From assembly GCA_016758965.1 (NCBI GenBank), contig JAEPRB010000102.1:1-64000 (forward strand): a stretch of DNA of 64,000 nt, written 5' to 3'. This DNA comes from Circinella minor (Eukaryota; Mucoromycota; Mucoromycetes; Mucorales; Lichtheimiaceae). The notes below the pieces were generated by a model. That model had not been told where the DNA came from, made no database searches, and saw nothing but the letters and a program-made list of their open reading frames with translations. Position numbers and translations under genes: made by a program. Shown one piece after another: positions 30,201-42,800 of the stretch. Numbering within the stretch: the stretch's first letter is position 1; each line of letters opens with the position of its first letter.

Positions 30201-33200
30201 ATGGAAAAAACAGGTTCTGGTTTTTATATCATTGATGCTTTTTCGCTTCGTCAAACATCAAAAAAGCCTTTCCATCTTGAGAAGCGCTTTTTACGTAATA
30301 ATAATTCTCTTGACAATACCAATACTACTAGCCTTGAAGAAGCTGAAGTCAAACGAGAAGCTTTGTTGGAAGCAAAACGACAGAAGCTTAAGCACAAGTT
30401 TTTGGCTGTTCAAAAGGCTGTCAAGGAAGTAGAAGCTCGTAAAGAGTCTCAACGTTTACTGTTCTGGGAATCATTACAAGTAGCTGAACTTAAACGTAAT
30501 AATCGGATTGAACAGCGTCGTGCACAAAGTAAAGAACTTGTGGAGCGGGCTAAGATTGTAGCTCGCCAAAATCTATTACGTTATGAAGCTGAACAAGGTA
30601 ATATTTTTCCTTGATATTGGGTACTTTCTTTCTTTCTCTTTTTACTATATTTATTATTGAATTTACCTGCATCCTTATAATATATAGAGCGACTTCGAAA
30701 TGCACTAGAGAATCGTTTGAAGCAATCAAATGCGAGGTGAGTGCTTGAATATATCCAGAAATGACAATTATGTTGATGTTTAGAAAGGCGGCTGCACATG
30801 CTCACTCAGCCGAAGTCAAGAATCCTGATCACGGGTACCGCGGCTGCAAGTGATGCCGGTGCTACCGATAATAGGAGAATCAAGAAGCGCAAACAACAAG
30901 GACCTTTAGTGGACAAGAGATATAATCAACATTATTATTATACGGAACGTCATCAACCTCAGCAGCAACGGCAACAACAGAACCAAAAGCAAGAAGAAGA
31001 TAAAAATGAAGAAGCTTGTAGCAAGAATGATAAGAACAAAGGCATCAAGAAAAGAAAGATTACATGGTCAGAACTTATATCTATATTCCATAAGCTTGGA
31101 CTTCCCATGTTTTCCATGCCAGAAACATGGCTGCAGTTTAATCATTTGGGCCGTCTCTTACGGAATAAGAGAGTGATTCAAGTCATTTCCAAAATATTGA
31201 ACGTAGTCTTGAACGTGATAGATAAGGATGGTCGGAAGCGTTCCCGTGTCTTATTGTCGGCATACATGATGACGATGTGTCCATGTGAGGTGTTCCAAAA
31301 TGTGCACGGTTCGGAAGAGCAGGTTAGTTTATTGTCGGGCGTTGGTTTACTTTTTGCATTTTGGTCATTTTTCTAAAACTCTCTTTGAATTTCTATTACT
31401 TCTCGTGACAAATCCCACCTCCTCGTTTCCTCTCCTTTTTTTTTTCTTTTGCACTTTTTTTTTCATTTCCGTGACTTTTCATTACTATTCCATGGATGAC
31501 AATGTACAGCAATTGCTAGCTTCTGCAAAGAAAGTACTTCAACATTTCGAGGAGATTGTGCAATCACAAGAAAATCAACCGAATTTAGCCACAAAATTAG
31601 CTTTTGAACAATGTTGGAACGGTTATTATGCATTGTTTGAATCATGGAAATCCAATGATATGACACAACTGGTAGCCAATATGTCAGCTTATTGTATGGA
31701 ATTGATGCGGCTGAAGGAAACACTCGGAAAGCAAGGTGATAATGATGGTGTGAACGAACAACTAGACCAACAAATTGTTCAAGTAAAAGAACGTATACAT
31801 GCTGTTGGTGGAGCATCTGCATTGGAACATCTTGCAGAAGCAGAACAAGCTTTACATCAGTCGTACCCACAACAAGATGCTGCAAGAACACCATCACCTG
31901 GACCTTCATCTGTTCCTCCATCACCTACTCCTCGACCTGAGCGTTCATGCGCACATGAAGAGGAGCCACCTTCTATCAGTGCTGAACAATTGAATAGACT
32001 TTTAGGTGGCTATGCACCTGTTTCGGGGATTACAAATCAACAGCTTGCCCACGAGATCATTCTTGACCCCGATTTTAAGCTTCAACGAGCTTCCACGGAT
32101 GAAGATCCTAAAACACTCGAGCAACAAGTCCGGAAAATTGCTACGCAAGCATTTTTTGATGCTGTTGAAGAAGATATTAAGAATGGATCCCCTGAAAAAT
32201 CCTTACCTCCTCTCATGAATGATGTTCGACAGGTAAAAAGAAAAAAAAACACAAAAAGCATTATATAGTGTGGATGGAGTATTTAAATTTGTTTTTATTA
32301 TTTATATTTATTATATATATATAGCGTCTTTTAGGACTGGTTCGATCCGGGTCAGGTATCCACACACAAATAAAGGAGACAATGGATATTCCACTGATCG
32401 AACAACAAACAAAGCAAAAAATCTTTGATCTTGATGAAAAATTACAATATGTGATACAAGTCATGCGACAAATTTGCGCACCAGTACGAGACGAAGCAAT
32501 TAAAGCTATAGGTGATATGGATAACAATGTACATCAATTACGTGCTATATTAGAAATGTTGGACAATATGGCGGTAGACTTGGGCAACTTTAGACTAAGA
32601 TCTTTGCGCCCACACCTGATTCCTGTGGCTGTCGAATATGAACAATCCAAGTTTGCCGAATCGCTTTCTCAAGGGCAAGTCGGATTAGCAAAGACACGGG
32701 CATGGTTGCAACAAGCCAAGAAAAAGCTTGCAGACGTGGCAAACGAACGTAATCCAGAAAACGTTCCTACTCGTAATGATAACCATCCATCTAATAATCC
32801 AAACACAGTATTTGAAGAAGCTTTTATTTCCCTTTTGATATCACCCGAGATGATATCTCCATCGTGGTGTCCTGAAACAATTTTGTTGGATGTTGAACGA
32901 ATCACACAATATCAAAATGAATTGCAATCGATTACCATCGTCGCTGCCCTAGTGATGTTGGCTAAGAATTTTGGACATGTTGGAGATCTCAATGTACTGG
33001 CTGCCAAGCTGTTTATTATGCTCGAAGATGGTAATACAACTATCGACAATCTTGCGTTAGAGATTGAACGTAATGTCTGTATTATTGATGAACAGCGTCG
33101 TCCCATGATTCGGGCTATGGTGAATAAAACCGTCTCCCATAGTGATACTGTATATTCATTACTTATGCGTCGTGTTGCTTCGGTGGTGCGTACCCAGTTA

Positions 33201-33371
33201 AATGCAGGAAAATTTGCAACTCGCGAGGTGTTGACAAGTTATGGACTCGAATGTGTTCGAAAACCCCTTGAACAACTTTGTGTACGTGTTATGATCCTTG
33301 GCAGGCACCATTTTCAAGTTTATTCCCAATGGTATAATGATATCCTAGTCAATGATGATAATAACAATTAG
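30201..33371 (+). CDS. TCP11/Sok1-family protein
   Basis: Exons 30201-30597, 30688-30736, 30784-30834, 30875-31322, 31510-32232 and 32325-33371 add to 904 codons plus stop. Residues about 50-150 form a long Lys/Glu/Arg coiled coil (VKREALLEAKRQKLKHKF). A Gln/Lys-rich linker follows, then the TCP11 helical domain from ITWSELISIFHKLG and RSRVLLSAYMM through to the C-terminus (RRVASVVRTQLNAG). Yeast Sok1 suppresses loss of protein kinase A and animal TCP11 acts in cAMP signalling. A role in PKA-related growth control is likely from family knowledge. The 40-nt intron at 30835-30874 is unusually short but is needed to keep the frame. A Pro/Ser-rich stretch (TPSPGPSSVPPSPTPRPE) looks like a phosphorylated linker. 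Confidence 0.8.
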
Positions 33372-34614
33372 TTTTCTTAACTTTTACTATAAGAAATCTT
33401 ATTCTTTTTTTTTCAAGTACTTTTTTTCTGTTTGATGATTACTCTTCTCTTTTTTTCCCTCTGCTTTCTTTTTATAGAATTTATGCAGCGTTACTTTACT
33501 GAATTGATGAAATATTATTATACCCTTTATCACTTACGCATATATATATATATATATATATACTCACAGTTTGAAACGGATAACATATTATATATATACT
33601 AAGAATATAAATATAAATATAAATATATTGTCCACTGTCCTCGAACGACCTTAAACATCAAAAAGAATTAAGTCACATCCAATGTCCGGCTACAATAAAG
33701 CAATAGACAAACCAAATGATCACATAAATTACAAATGAAAATATACGTAGCAGCTAGCACTGATCCAATGATAAATATATTGAGACATCCTATATGCTCA
33801 GCAAGGAAACTTAGCACAATACGATCAATAGCGTTTATAACTATAGACTGTTGATTGTTGTAATATTGTAATAAAAGTATTTATGTATGTGTATGTATGC
33901 AAAGGTATTCAATGCATGTTACAAAAATATAGTTTGTCAAGTTAAGTATACACTTTGTATATACATCTTTTTGTTTGTGCGTATGTAGTATACGTGTGAT
34001 TATTCGTATTGAATAATGTGATTATAAAACGAAGCATAATATACTCAGGTTGAATAATAATTTTGCTCATACAAATAATTTGTTTTGCATTACAATTACT
34101 ATTAAAAAATATGTCCCATAAACAAATATTGGAGGACAAATATTTATAAAGCAAAAACCAGTTTTTAACAATTATCATGATCATCAAAATAAATACAATT
34201 TGTCAATAAAACAAAAGGAAAATGAACAAGTTCCAACAAAAACTATTATTATTTAGTACGTATATAATAAGATCCAGTGAACTAATTATTCTTTTTACGC
34301 ATCTTTTTCTTTCAAGTATGTTACTGTGCGTATCATAGTACAATAAAATAAAAATTATTCATGTATACGTATTTATGTTGTTGACGACATCATTGTTACT
34401 TTATTTTTGTTTGATGAATTGAATTGCACTTTTTCATGTCTATTTCAAGTAATATTGTTTTGTTCTTTGTATGAGATTACAAACTACTCTTTGTCATCAA
34501 AAAAGCCAGCTATGTTTTACAGTTTATATAAAATAAAGCAAAAAGATTATCTTTTTACAGTATTTACCTATTTTTTTCAGTTTAATAAATTTTCTGCTTA
34601 TACAAACATACAAC
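33372..34614. other. long AT-rich intergenic region
   Basis: Holds the 3' flank of the TCP11-like gene, a (TA)n microsatellite at about 33540-33562 and an ATAAAT tandem stretch near 33608. The rest is low-complexity AT. The region just before 34615 should carry the promoter of the Myb-like gene. No conserved frame or RNA was found. Confidence 0.5.
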
Positions 34615-35310
34615 ATGGCTTATTGGACCGTAGAAGAATTGAACACTATGGTAAACTCAAAAAGGGAGAACCATAGAATTTCTTGGGACACAATTGCTTG
34701 TATGTTGAATTATCGACATACAAGCAGTGCTTGTCAACAACGTTATAATCGTGATTATGCGGTAATTAAAATTGAAAAAGCTTAAAGTCTTATACTATTT
34801 ATTGCTATGGAAAAAAAGAATAATATTTATATACGTAAAAACAATTTATAGCCACCACTTCCAGGTTCTTGGAATTTAGTGTGCAGAAGATTAATTTGTA
34901 AAATGAGAAGCAGAATTCCCCCTTCAAGTTGGCGTGATTGTGCAAGAGCTGTTAATAACAACATTTCAAATTGCCAACGATTTATGTTAAATTATGCGAC
35001 TGAGAAAGAATTATATCGTGGTCGGTGTGACGCCGAGTCAGAAGCATTACATGGTCTGTTACCCCAGGTAAAACTAAGTATCACCGAATTAGTACAGTAA
35101 TAATAAAACTTATCTCTTGACCCTTTTTAATTTTCACTACAGAGAATTCAAGAAGCAGGAAGACAAGGAAAATTATGGACGAATGATGAAACTGATGTTT
35201 TGATTTCTTGCAGAGCTAGAGGATATCCTTACATCATACCAGCTCTTTTATTAGGAAGATCGGTTTCTTCTTGCTCCTCCAAATACTATCGAATTAAAAA
35301 TAATATTTAA
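34615..35310 (+). CDS. Myb/SANT-like DNA-binding protein, 176 residues
   Basis: Exons 34615-34761, 34852-35067 and 35143-35310. It starts MAYWTVEELNTMV, a first SANT helix. Three units spaced as Myb-like repeats follow, each with an aromatic anchor: W in the first, SSWRDCARAVNNN in the second and KLWTNDETDVLISC in the third. Cys residues recur at SACQQRY, SNCQRF and SSCSSKYY. It would bind DNA in the nucleus. The exon structure is clean and no stop interrupts it. The Fanzor-like fragment begins 270 bases downstream on the same strand, so it could be an accessory of a transposon, but nothing proves a link. No named family was recognised. Confidence 0.65.
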
Positions 35311-35580
35311 TTTTTAAAAAAAAATTAACCATTCTGTACACATTGCCTTAAAAATTTGACATATACCATATGTACACAAACGGTAATATAATTTATGTGA
35401 GAGTGATTGAAATATAATAAATCCGAGTGCTTCCGAGTCTATATTAATTTATGGCCATGTGAATATTATGTTATTTGAATAATTCCTTGCAATAGTATCT
35501 CTTCTATTATTTTTATTGTTAGTAGAATATACGTTATTATTATTATTATTATTAAACATTTATGATACCGCCATCGTGAA
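35311..35580. other. spacer between the Myb-like gene and the Fanzor-like fragment
   Basis: AT-rich, with an (ATT)n run at 35536-35551. The RuvC-I part that a Fanzor would need upstream of 35581 is not encoded here in any frame. Confidence 0.5.
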
Positions 35581-36838
35581 ATGCGTATGCGATATTTCGG
35601 AGCACATCGTAGTGCCTTGGAAATGTTAGCCAACTTGCTAATTGGTGTGGATGAACAAAACGATGTATGTATATCCACTTGTATTATTAAATTCATTGGT
35701 ATGAAATTGCTAATTTTTTTTGTGTAATAATTTTTTATTTACAGCCACAACTTCCGCCTCAACTCCCTACCTTTTTCAGACATTCAAAAAAAGAACGTAA
35801 AAATCATCGACGAGCAGTTCGTCGAGAACGACGACGACAACCTGGATATGTGCCACCCTTGCCAACCATTGTTGCTTATGGTGACGGTAGGCTTAGACCA
35901 AGTATGAGGGGTTATGAACCTACTCCAGTGGAAGTATGTGACCATTTATATACATTAAAGCATCATATCATACAAATTCAGGATTTTAATCATTTTTCAA
36001 CCTCTTTTTCTTTATTATTATATAGACATTTCGTGCAGTGTTGGCACGTCGGACTTTAGTTATATTAACTAACGAGTCTTACACAAGTATTATGTGTTCT
36101 GTATGTCATAATCGTACAGTATCTTTAGTTCATCAAAGTCGGGGTGATCCAGATAGAGATATGTGGATATGTACAAATCATCGGTAAGATAAATCATATT
36201 AATTGTTTTTCTTTTTATTCAAGTGAGAAACTAACTCTATTTCTTCTTAAAATATAGAAAACAAAAAATAAGAAGAACTACTGGAAATAACAGAAAGGGA
36301 AGAAAGATACTTTGGTGCTGTGATGAAGAAAATAATCCATTAACACGTACATCACAATGTCCTGATCACGTGCGTGCTGGTTTGTATCGTTTCCAACTTG
36401 ATGATTTTTGAAAAAAAAAAATTACGCTACTATTGAATATTTTAAAAACTAAATTATCATACTTTCTCTTCTCTTTTTAAAATAATACGTAATAATAATA
36501 TTGTATATATAGCTGGTTATAGGCGTAATGTATATCCATATCGATGGTGTCGACATTGTGAACGAGGAATTGACGAGAATGGTGAAAATGTATTAGGTCG
36601 TGTAATAGATAGGGATCTTAACGCTGCAAATAATATTGGACGAGTATTTACAGCTTATATCAATAGCAATGGTGATCCTAACTCAAGACCATTATACCTT
36701 CGACGTCCTGCTAATCAAAACCAACATATTGATGCACAAATGCAAGAAGAAGAACTTGTTCAAGAAGAAATTGCGAGTGACGAAGAAGAAATACTGGAAG
36801 GATTACATGAAGGACAAGGGGCACAAGCTGGTGAATAG
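35581..36838 (+). CDS. Fanzor-like (TnpB-type) nuclease, C-terminal part only, spliced
   Basis: Exons 35581-35664, 35745-35933, 36026-36183, 36258-36379 and 36513-36838 give 292 codons without a break. Motifs in order: RYFGAHRSALEMLAN, YGDGRLRPSMRGYEPTP, then RTLVILTNESYTSIMCSVC. The last resembles the RuvC-II Glu and first zinc-finger Cys pair (E-x-x-TS-x-x-C-x-x-C). Further Cys pairs follow at LWCC and WCRHC, then VIDRDLNAANNIG, the RuvC-III Asp motif. Fanzors are eukaryotic RNA-guided RuvC endonucleases carried by transposons. The RuvC-I Asp region and the guide-binding N-terminus are missing, so this product should not cleave by itself. The codons just before the ATG are still in the Fanzor-like style (YRHRE), suggesting 5' truncation. 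A domesticated binding protein is possible. Confidence 0.65.
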
Positions 36839-37047
36839 TGGCTATAGAATAAAACTAAAACTGCCAGTAAAGATGTGCTGGCATTCATGTATTAAATAAC
36901 TGGGGTGAAGTAAGTACTTGTTTCTTTTGTTTCTGGTTAACATGAAAAAAATTCATGCTGTGCACTGACTTCAGTTTTTTTTATGTGAATTATATTTTTT
37001 TTATGACGTAATTTTTTCTGATAAATAAAGAACCCCAAACGGCAGCT

Positions 37048-37079
<32 letters not shown>

Positions 37080-37779
37080 AATTTAGATATTATGGCAAAA
37101 GTGGTATCATTATTATAATGTACTATATAAAGAATTACCGCTTCACAATTAGATTATATCAAATATTGTCATAGTCAACATGAGTAAAAAACGAGCGTTA
37201 TCCATTGATCTTTTGGTTCCCAACGATTTGCTACAGTAGTTAGCCATATCTTCTAGTAAGGATCTTTACATCATGAGGTCAGATCAACAAATTCCCAAGT
37301 CGCCGGAGAAAAAAACTACTAGTTTTGTTGCCTCAGGAACACAACAGTTTTGTAAATATGTAATAATACACTCGTTTTAAAAATCTGTCTAGAATAACTA
37401 TGTATAACAACAGTTCTTACCTATATTTTTGTATTATCGTACAATTACTAAAACTGATGACAAATGCGCAGAATTATTCCGTGCGAAGATCTTAGATTCA
37501 GAAAAGAGGATTACATACAGAAAACTATTTTTTTTTTTTGAAATTGCAGTGATATCGACATTAGGGTAAAGTTGAAACAATTATTAACTAATTTGAATTA
37601 CCTATTATGAATAAGCATAATATATGAAGAAAGATTGAATAACAGTGGCTACATCGATAAATAATTATATAAAATGATAAAAGTACTGTCTAATACGTAA
37701 TATAAATATATGAATCGAATGAAGAGTTTGACAAATGTAACAATATACGTATGTGAATAAAACATTTATATATAGAATG
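36839..37779. other. AT-rich intergenic region with a poly-T tract and a broken short frame
   Basis: A run of about 30 T lies at about 37049-37078. An ATG at 37180, preceded by TATAAAG near 37125, opens MSKKRALSIDLLVPNDLLQ. It hits TAG at 37237-37239 and continues open for about 45 codons (SSKDLYIMRSDQQIP). It may be a relic gene or chance. Confidence 0.35.
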
Positions 37780-39162
37780 TTATGGTATTGTTTCATAGGT
37801 AAATCCAGGACGCTGTTCTTCTACTAAATCAGAGTGGCAAGATGAAACGCCTAGCTGCTTTTTCACTTTCGTAGAGAATAGTATGGCCTGCATAACAATT
37901 AAAGAATCAATCGTTAATTGTACTGCACCGCAAATATAGAATTGAACGGGTGAACGGGTGAATATGAAGTAAAATAATTTGAAACTGTCACCAAGAAACT
38001 ATAGAACAATTGATTTACAAGTTATTAACTAATATGTTCTTCAAATTCCATATAATAAATTTCATATAGAAAAATAGAAGCCTTAATAATTCTCATCCCC
38101 TCGTAACGTTCATCATTGTTGTTTGTTTGTTTATTTATTGTTCAGCCCAAAACTTTACATCTTACACACTACTCCCTTTGTAATAGCCCGCTAAAAAATA
38201 AATATATAAATAAAATTATATTTACCCAAGTAGCCATAACGATTGCACTAAAACCGGTAGTAGATCGTCGCTTGAAGTTTGAAACACATTGGGGGAGAGG
38301 TAATGTACTTTCAATGCCTAGACTAAGAACGCCCAGCGTTTCAATGAACCAAGCATGGTATCCAAACAATTGATAGGCAACAGCAATGGTGGTTGTAAAT
38401 CCCAATAAAAAATTAACGTAGTCAAGGTAATGGTCCCATGCCCAAATTTTCTTAAGCATGGCTTTAATACCGCTCTGATTTTTTTTACTCATGATCTCGT
38501 GATTATACTGGTGATATTGTTGTTCGTCATCCAGTAACGGTTGTTGCTGCTGTTCATATTTGACAATAGGTTTGTATCGGATAACGATTTCCAGCAAGAC
38601 CAGCTGTGCGGTAATCATCACCAAAGATTGAATAAGTAAAGTAATATCAAATCGTTTACCAAGCCTAGATAATATATACTATACGTTAGTAATTATTATA
38701 TGAGATGTAAAGTTAAAAATAGTTTACTATCTATACAAATTTAAATACTCTGAATTAAGATGTATACCAAAAAAAGACCCTCAAGACGCTATTTAAATCA
38801 TAATAATAATGGAAACAATGCATTGTTGATTATTAGTAAACAATATATCTCCTTATTACTACAGTTATTTATACAGCATTTAAAAAAATTTTACTTTGAG
38901 AATAATAGGATAGCACAGGTAACTGGATTAAATCCATCACTTGATTCTTGCTTACGGATAATTAAATACTAGTTTTCATATGTAGAGGGTTTGGTTATTG
39001 GTTTAGTTAAATCTGGTTGGACTTGTACATAATTGGTTTTTGCATATTTATATTTATAATATATTTATATTTGGCTGAAATATTACATACTTGATCCACA
39101 TAGCCAATGACTGGTCCAATGGCCATAGCAATCGATAATGCAACCGATGCCAAATCAGACAT
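37780..39162 (-). CDS. PQ-loop repeat membrane protein (SLC66A2/ANY1-like)
   Basis: Exons 39162-39091, 38968-38895, 38788-38768, 38664-38226 and 37998-37780 join to 274 codons. First PQ-loop-type repeat: IAMAIGPVIGYVDQYLIIRK followed by SSDGFNPVTCAIL. The 21-nt exon supplies VLRVFFW. Second repeat: FIETLGVLSLGIESTLPLPQ with FKRRSTTGFS, then GDSFKLFYFIFTRSPVQFYI. About seven membrane spans. Relatives (PQLC1/SLC66A2 in animals, ANY1 in yeast) act at Golgi/endosome membranes and affect phospholipid asymmetry or transport. A similar role is inferred. A cytosolic Gln-rich loop (YEQQQQPLLDDEQQ) lies between the repeats. Confidence 0.85.
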
Positions 39163-39830
39163 TTCTAAATGAATGAATAAAAAAAAGGGAAGGTGTGGAG
39201 AGAAGAAAGAGAGAGAGACACTCAAAAGAAAAAAAAAAGAGGATAAACGAGAGTAATAAAAATACGGAGTGGAAGTGTTTGAAAAGAGTGTATGAGAGAA
39301 GTGGGAGTGGTGTGTATTAGGGGAAAAAGATGGATTTGTTGATAATTGAAGGAAAGGAACGTCTAACAAAAAAAAAGGAGCGAAACAGGCGTTAAGGCAT
39401 CCTAGCTGACTACAAAAAACTCTTTTTTCATGCCAGAATTCGTTCGTGGGGAGTATAACTATATCTGTAGGTCAGCAAAAATTATATTTTGAAGTGCGGA
39501 ATCAAGTTTTTTCTTCACAATTGAAATATGCATATACTTATTACACTCCACGAAGTATTTCAACTTCAACACATTTGTCAAACAAAGTGCTTTGATTCCT
39601 TGATTACCTAACAAAATAGCTCATAGAAAAAAAATACTATTACGTAGATCCTTTTATACATTATAATCATATTCCATTTCCCCTCTTTTATACTATCTTT
39701 CCTTTTTTTTTTTTTGTTTTCGTTCTCATAGTCGTAGAATCATATTTTTGTGCTTGTCTTATTGACACAAACTTCAGACCACGTCAATCTTTTTAAATTC
39801 TATTTTGAAGTTTGTTGATCGCCTTGTGTT
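39163..39830. other. spacer between the PQ-loop gene and the PIN-Fanzor locus
   Basis: Purine-rich near the PQ-loop start codon (39180-39300, GAGAGA/AAAAAG strings on the plus strand, hence pyrimidine-rich promoter-type sequence on the gene's strand). Otherwise AT-rich. No terminal inverted repeat for the neighbouring Fanzor locus could be found here. Confidence 0.45.
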
Positions 39831-42800
39831 TTATTGGGAATTAATACGACGAGACTTGCGGATCACTGCTTGGGGTCTTTGTCCATGTTCAAGGATGGAA
39901 GAAGTGGCTATAGATGCTTGCACACTTCCTGCACTTCTATCACGATGAAATTTCTTGTGGCAATTTTCGCAAACAAGGATACGAATAACTTTTTCTTTGC
40001 CTTGATTATCCAAATTATCTTTATAGAATTGTCGACTAGGAGCAGGGGACCGGCGTAAATACTCCACATACATTATTTCACCTTCCATAAAACAATGACA
40101 GCATAGTTTACTACTACAGTATTCGTCAATACGTGACAAGTCGATTTGAACAGGCTCTTGCCGTGCCTTGGCGTGGTCATAAAGTTTATCGGCAAATTGT
40201 TGAGCAAGTCCTGACTTGGCGCCCTTTCGATTACCTGTATCCATTCTATCCAACCCCATACCAATCAAGAATTTGTTCTTTCTTGTAGACAGTTCTGAAA
40301 GGGCACCTTCTTCAATTGCACGTTGACGAGACGCGTCTGCCATATTAATGATCCGTTCACATGCCTTATCGATTTCTGAGCGCATTGACATTTTTGTATC
40401 CTAGGAATGATGAAGTTCTGCTTTGCTTGAGTGCGCATCATGCAATCTAAAGCCCCGATCTTCGGCTTACCAGGTACGGATAAAAGTCAAAAATTTAACC
40501 ACATTGGATGTTTTGCTGCCACCACTTTTTGCTAAATCACGTTGAATGTTGTGGACTGAAGTCTGTTCGTTTCGATTTTCTAACCACTTCCTATTGATAG
40601 GTTCACGACCATAAAGTTCATCTCGTCTAATAGTATGTTGTACACCAGGCTGATGTTCTGTATCGGTAGGAAGATAAAAGGCACCGGCAGTCCATGTTTC
40701 ACCCAGATTAATTCCAAAAACACCTTCGTATTCGTCGAGAAGATTTGAATCATGTTGCCCAAGCTCTTCACATTTTCTGAATGCAAATTTACGGATTTCA
40801 GGAAGATATTTGAATTGACGGTGCTGTAGTTTTCGACGTGGGTGGGCCCAATCAGTCATGACAGCTTGTAAACAGACACCATTTGTTCGAAGCATGCGTA
40901 TTGTGTATCGTGAAATTTGGTGGTCATTTTCAAACATCTTACGTAAGTCAGTGGCATGTTTGGATCGTTTGATAGTGACAAGATTTGGCAAGTCAATTAC
41001 AGCACTTTTTCCCAAATCAACAATAAATGATGATGCTTCTTCAGTACTATGCACAGATCGGGCGACATCTTGCTTGAGTGTTTCGAGAGCATTATTTTCA
41101 AGAGCATCAAATAGTAATGTTTGTTCTATAATTAACATAAAAAAGAGATTGATTGAAAAAAAAAAGTTAGATAGAGTACTATTAATCACATATATATCTC
41201 ACTTTTTGAAACTTACGTTTTTTTGTGCTGTTAATTGTCAAAATATCTTGATGTGTTTCTGCTCGCTGAAGTTTATGATGTATATAATCCTTGGTATATT
41301 TGACAAAGTCGCCCATATGAGTAAGGATATTTCTGGTATATGAGCCATATAATGGAATAAATACGTTCTTGCTTGGTGCCGTTGGACAAATGGAAAAGGA
41401 AATCTTTTATGGATAATCTTCAAGAATGCGAGCCAATACAGATGTTAAAATATAAGCATGCTCAGTGGATCCAGCTTCGTCCTGACTATCATTACCATCT
41501 TGGCCTTGATTCGACGCTTCATCAGAATTAGCATCACGTTGTCGTCGTGAACCAGTCGTTGGTTGATTAACCCGTTTCATACCAAAACAATCAAATAAGT
41601 CAACTGGCGCTTGGTTAGAATTTATATCAACCTGAGATGCTCGCGCTCCAATGGGTCTTCCAACAAATCGCTGCCACTTATTTTTTTCTTGTTTGATAAA
41701 TGCATCGACATCTGTTTGAACTTTTCTTGTTGCTTTTCGAAGAGCAGCGCTAGCCTCTTTACATTTTTCAACATTTATCATGGATGAATGTCGAGCATCG
41801 ACTTCAAGAGGAATTTCCCAAATTTGTGCTGTTAAATATTCGGAAAAACCTTTTTCAGTTGTCCAACCACGAGGCACTGTTGCTTTGCGTTCCAACTGCT
41901 GATCAACTAATACCATGGTTGCCTTCTTGCCCGTTCGACGAATATGTGTCCATGTTGATTTGATCCAGTTTTGAACACTGTTGTTGATAACGTCACCTTT
42001 GTCTTTCAGATTCTTCTCGACTTGATGATCAGTAGGATCCAATGCTTCTTTTTGCCATCGACGGAGAACATAACGTCGAAATTTGTCATCGCTTGGCCAA
42101 TCAAGTGCAACTTGTGCTTGCTCCTTGAGTCTGACGGAAATATATTTGGAAAAGTTATCAACAAAGTGTGAAACGATTGTTTGTCGAAAGTGACTATCGA
42201 TGTCTTCTGCAATATCATCCAAAACTTCTATACGAAGCTTTGATGATGGTAACCATGGGATATTCTGGTCATTATATCCTGCAAACCATAATTGTCGTAC
42301 ATATAAATAAATAATGCTTCGGAGCTCTGTATTTTCACGCATAATATATGATAGAGCTTTTATTGTTTTTTTCGTCACCAGGATAAGCAACCAATGCCAG
42401 AGGATTAGTTGGAAGATTTTGAATGTTGTACTGGCCAATTGTTGCTCTATCAAATTGAACTGTGCTGTTATCCTTGTCATAACGGTGGGGTCGGTAATCG
42501 GTTGCACAATAAATAATCCATTTCCAAGTTTTGACCGAAGATGTTGAGAAAAATGACCTATAAACTTTTGTTTTTGAAGATTCATTAAGTTCTAAAGCAT
42601 ATATGACAATCATAGTACCTATCAGCATTGCGATTTGCCGTGCAAGGCTAAGCTGAAAAACTTCATGATAAATAACGCATGTCAACAAATTTCCCTGGTG
42701 AAGAGCAGCTAGATCAACTATTTGGGCTTTAGGATTCTTTACTTCTGACACTGCTATTGTAAAAGCTTTATGTGCATCTGCTATAGTTGACGAGGATGAA

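Noticed and set aside
33942..34187. Minus-strand ORF of about 80 codons in the 33-34 kb spacer
   Set aside because: Low-complexity Ile/Asn/Lys composition typical of AT-rich DNA, without start context or motif.
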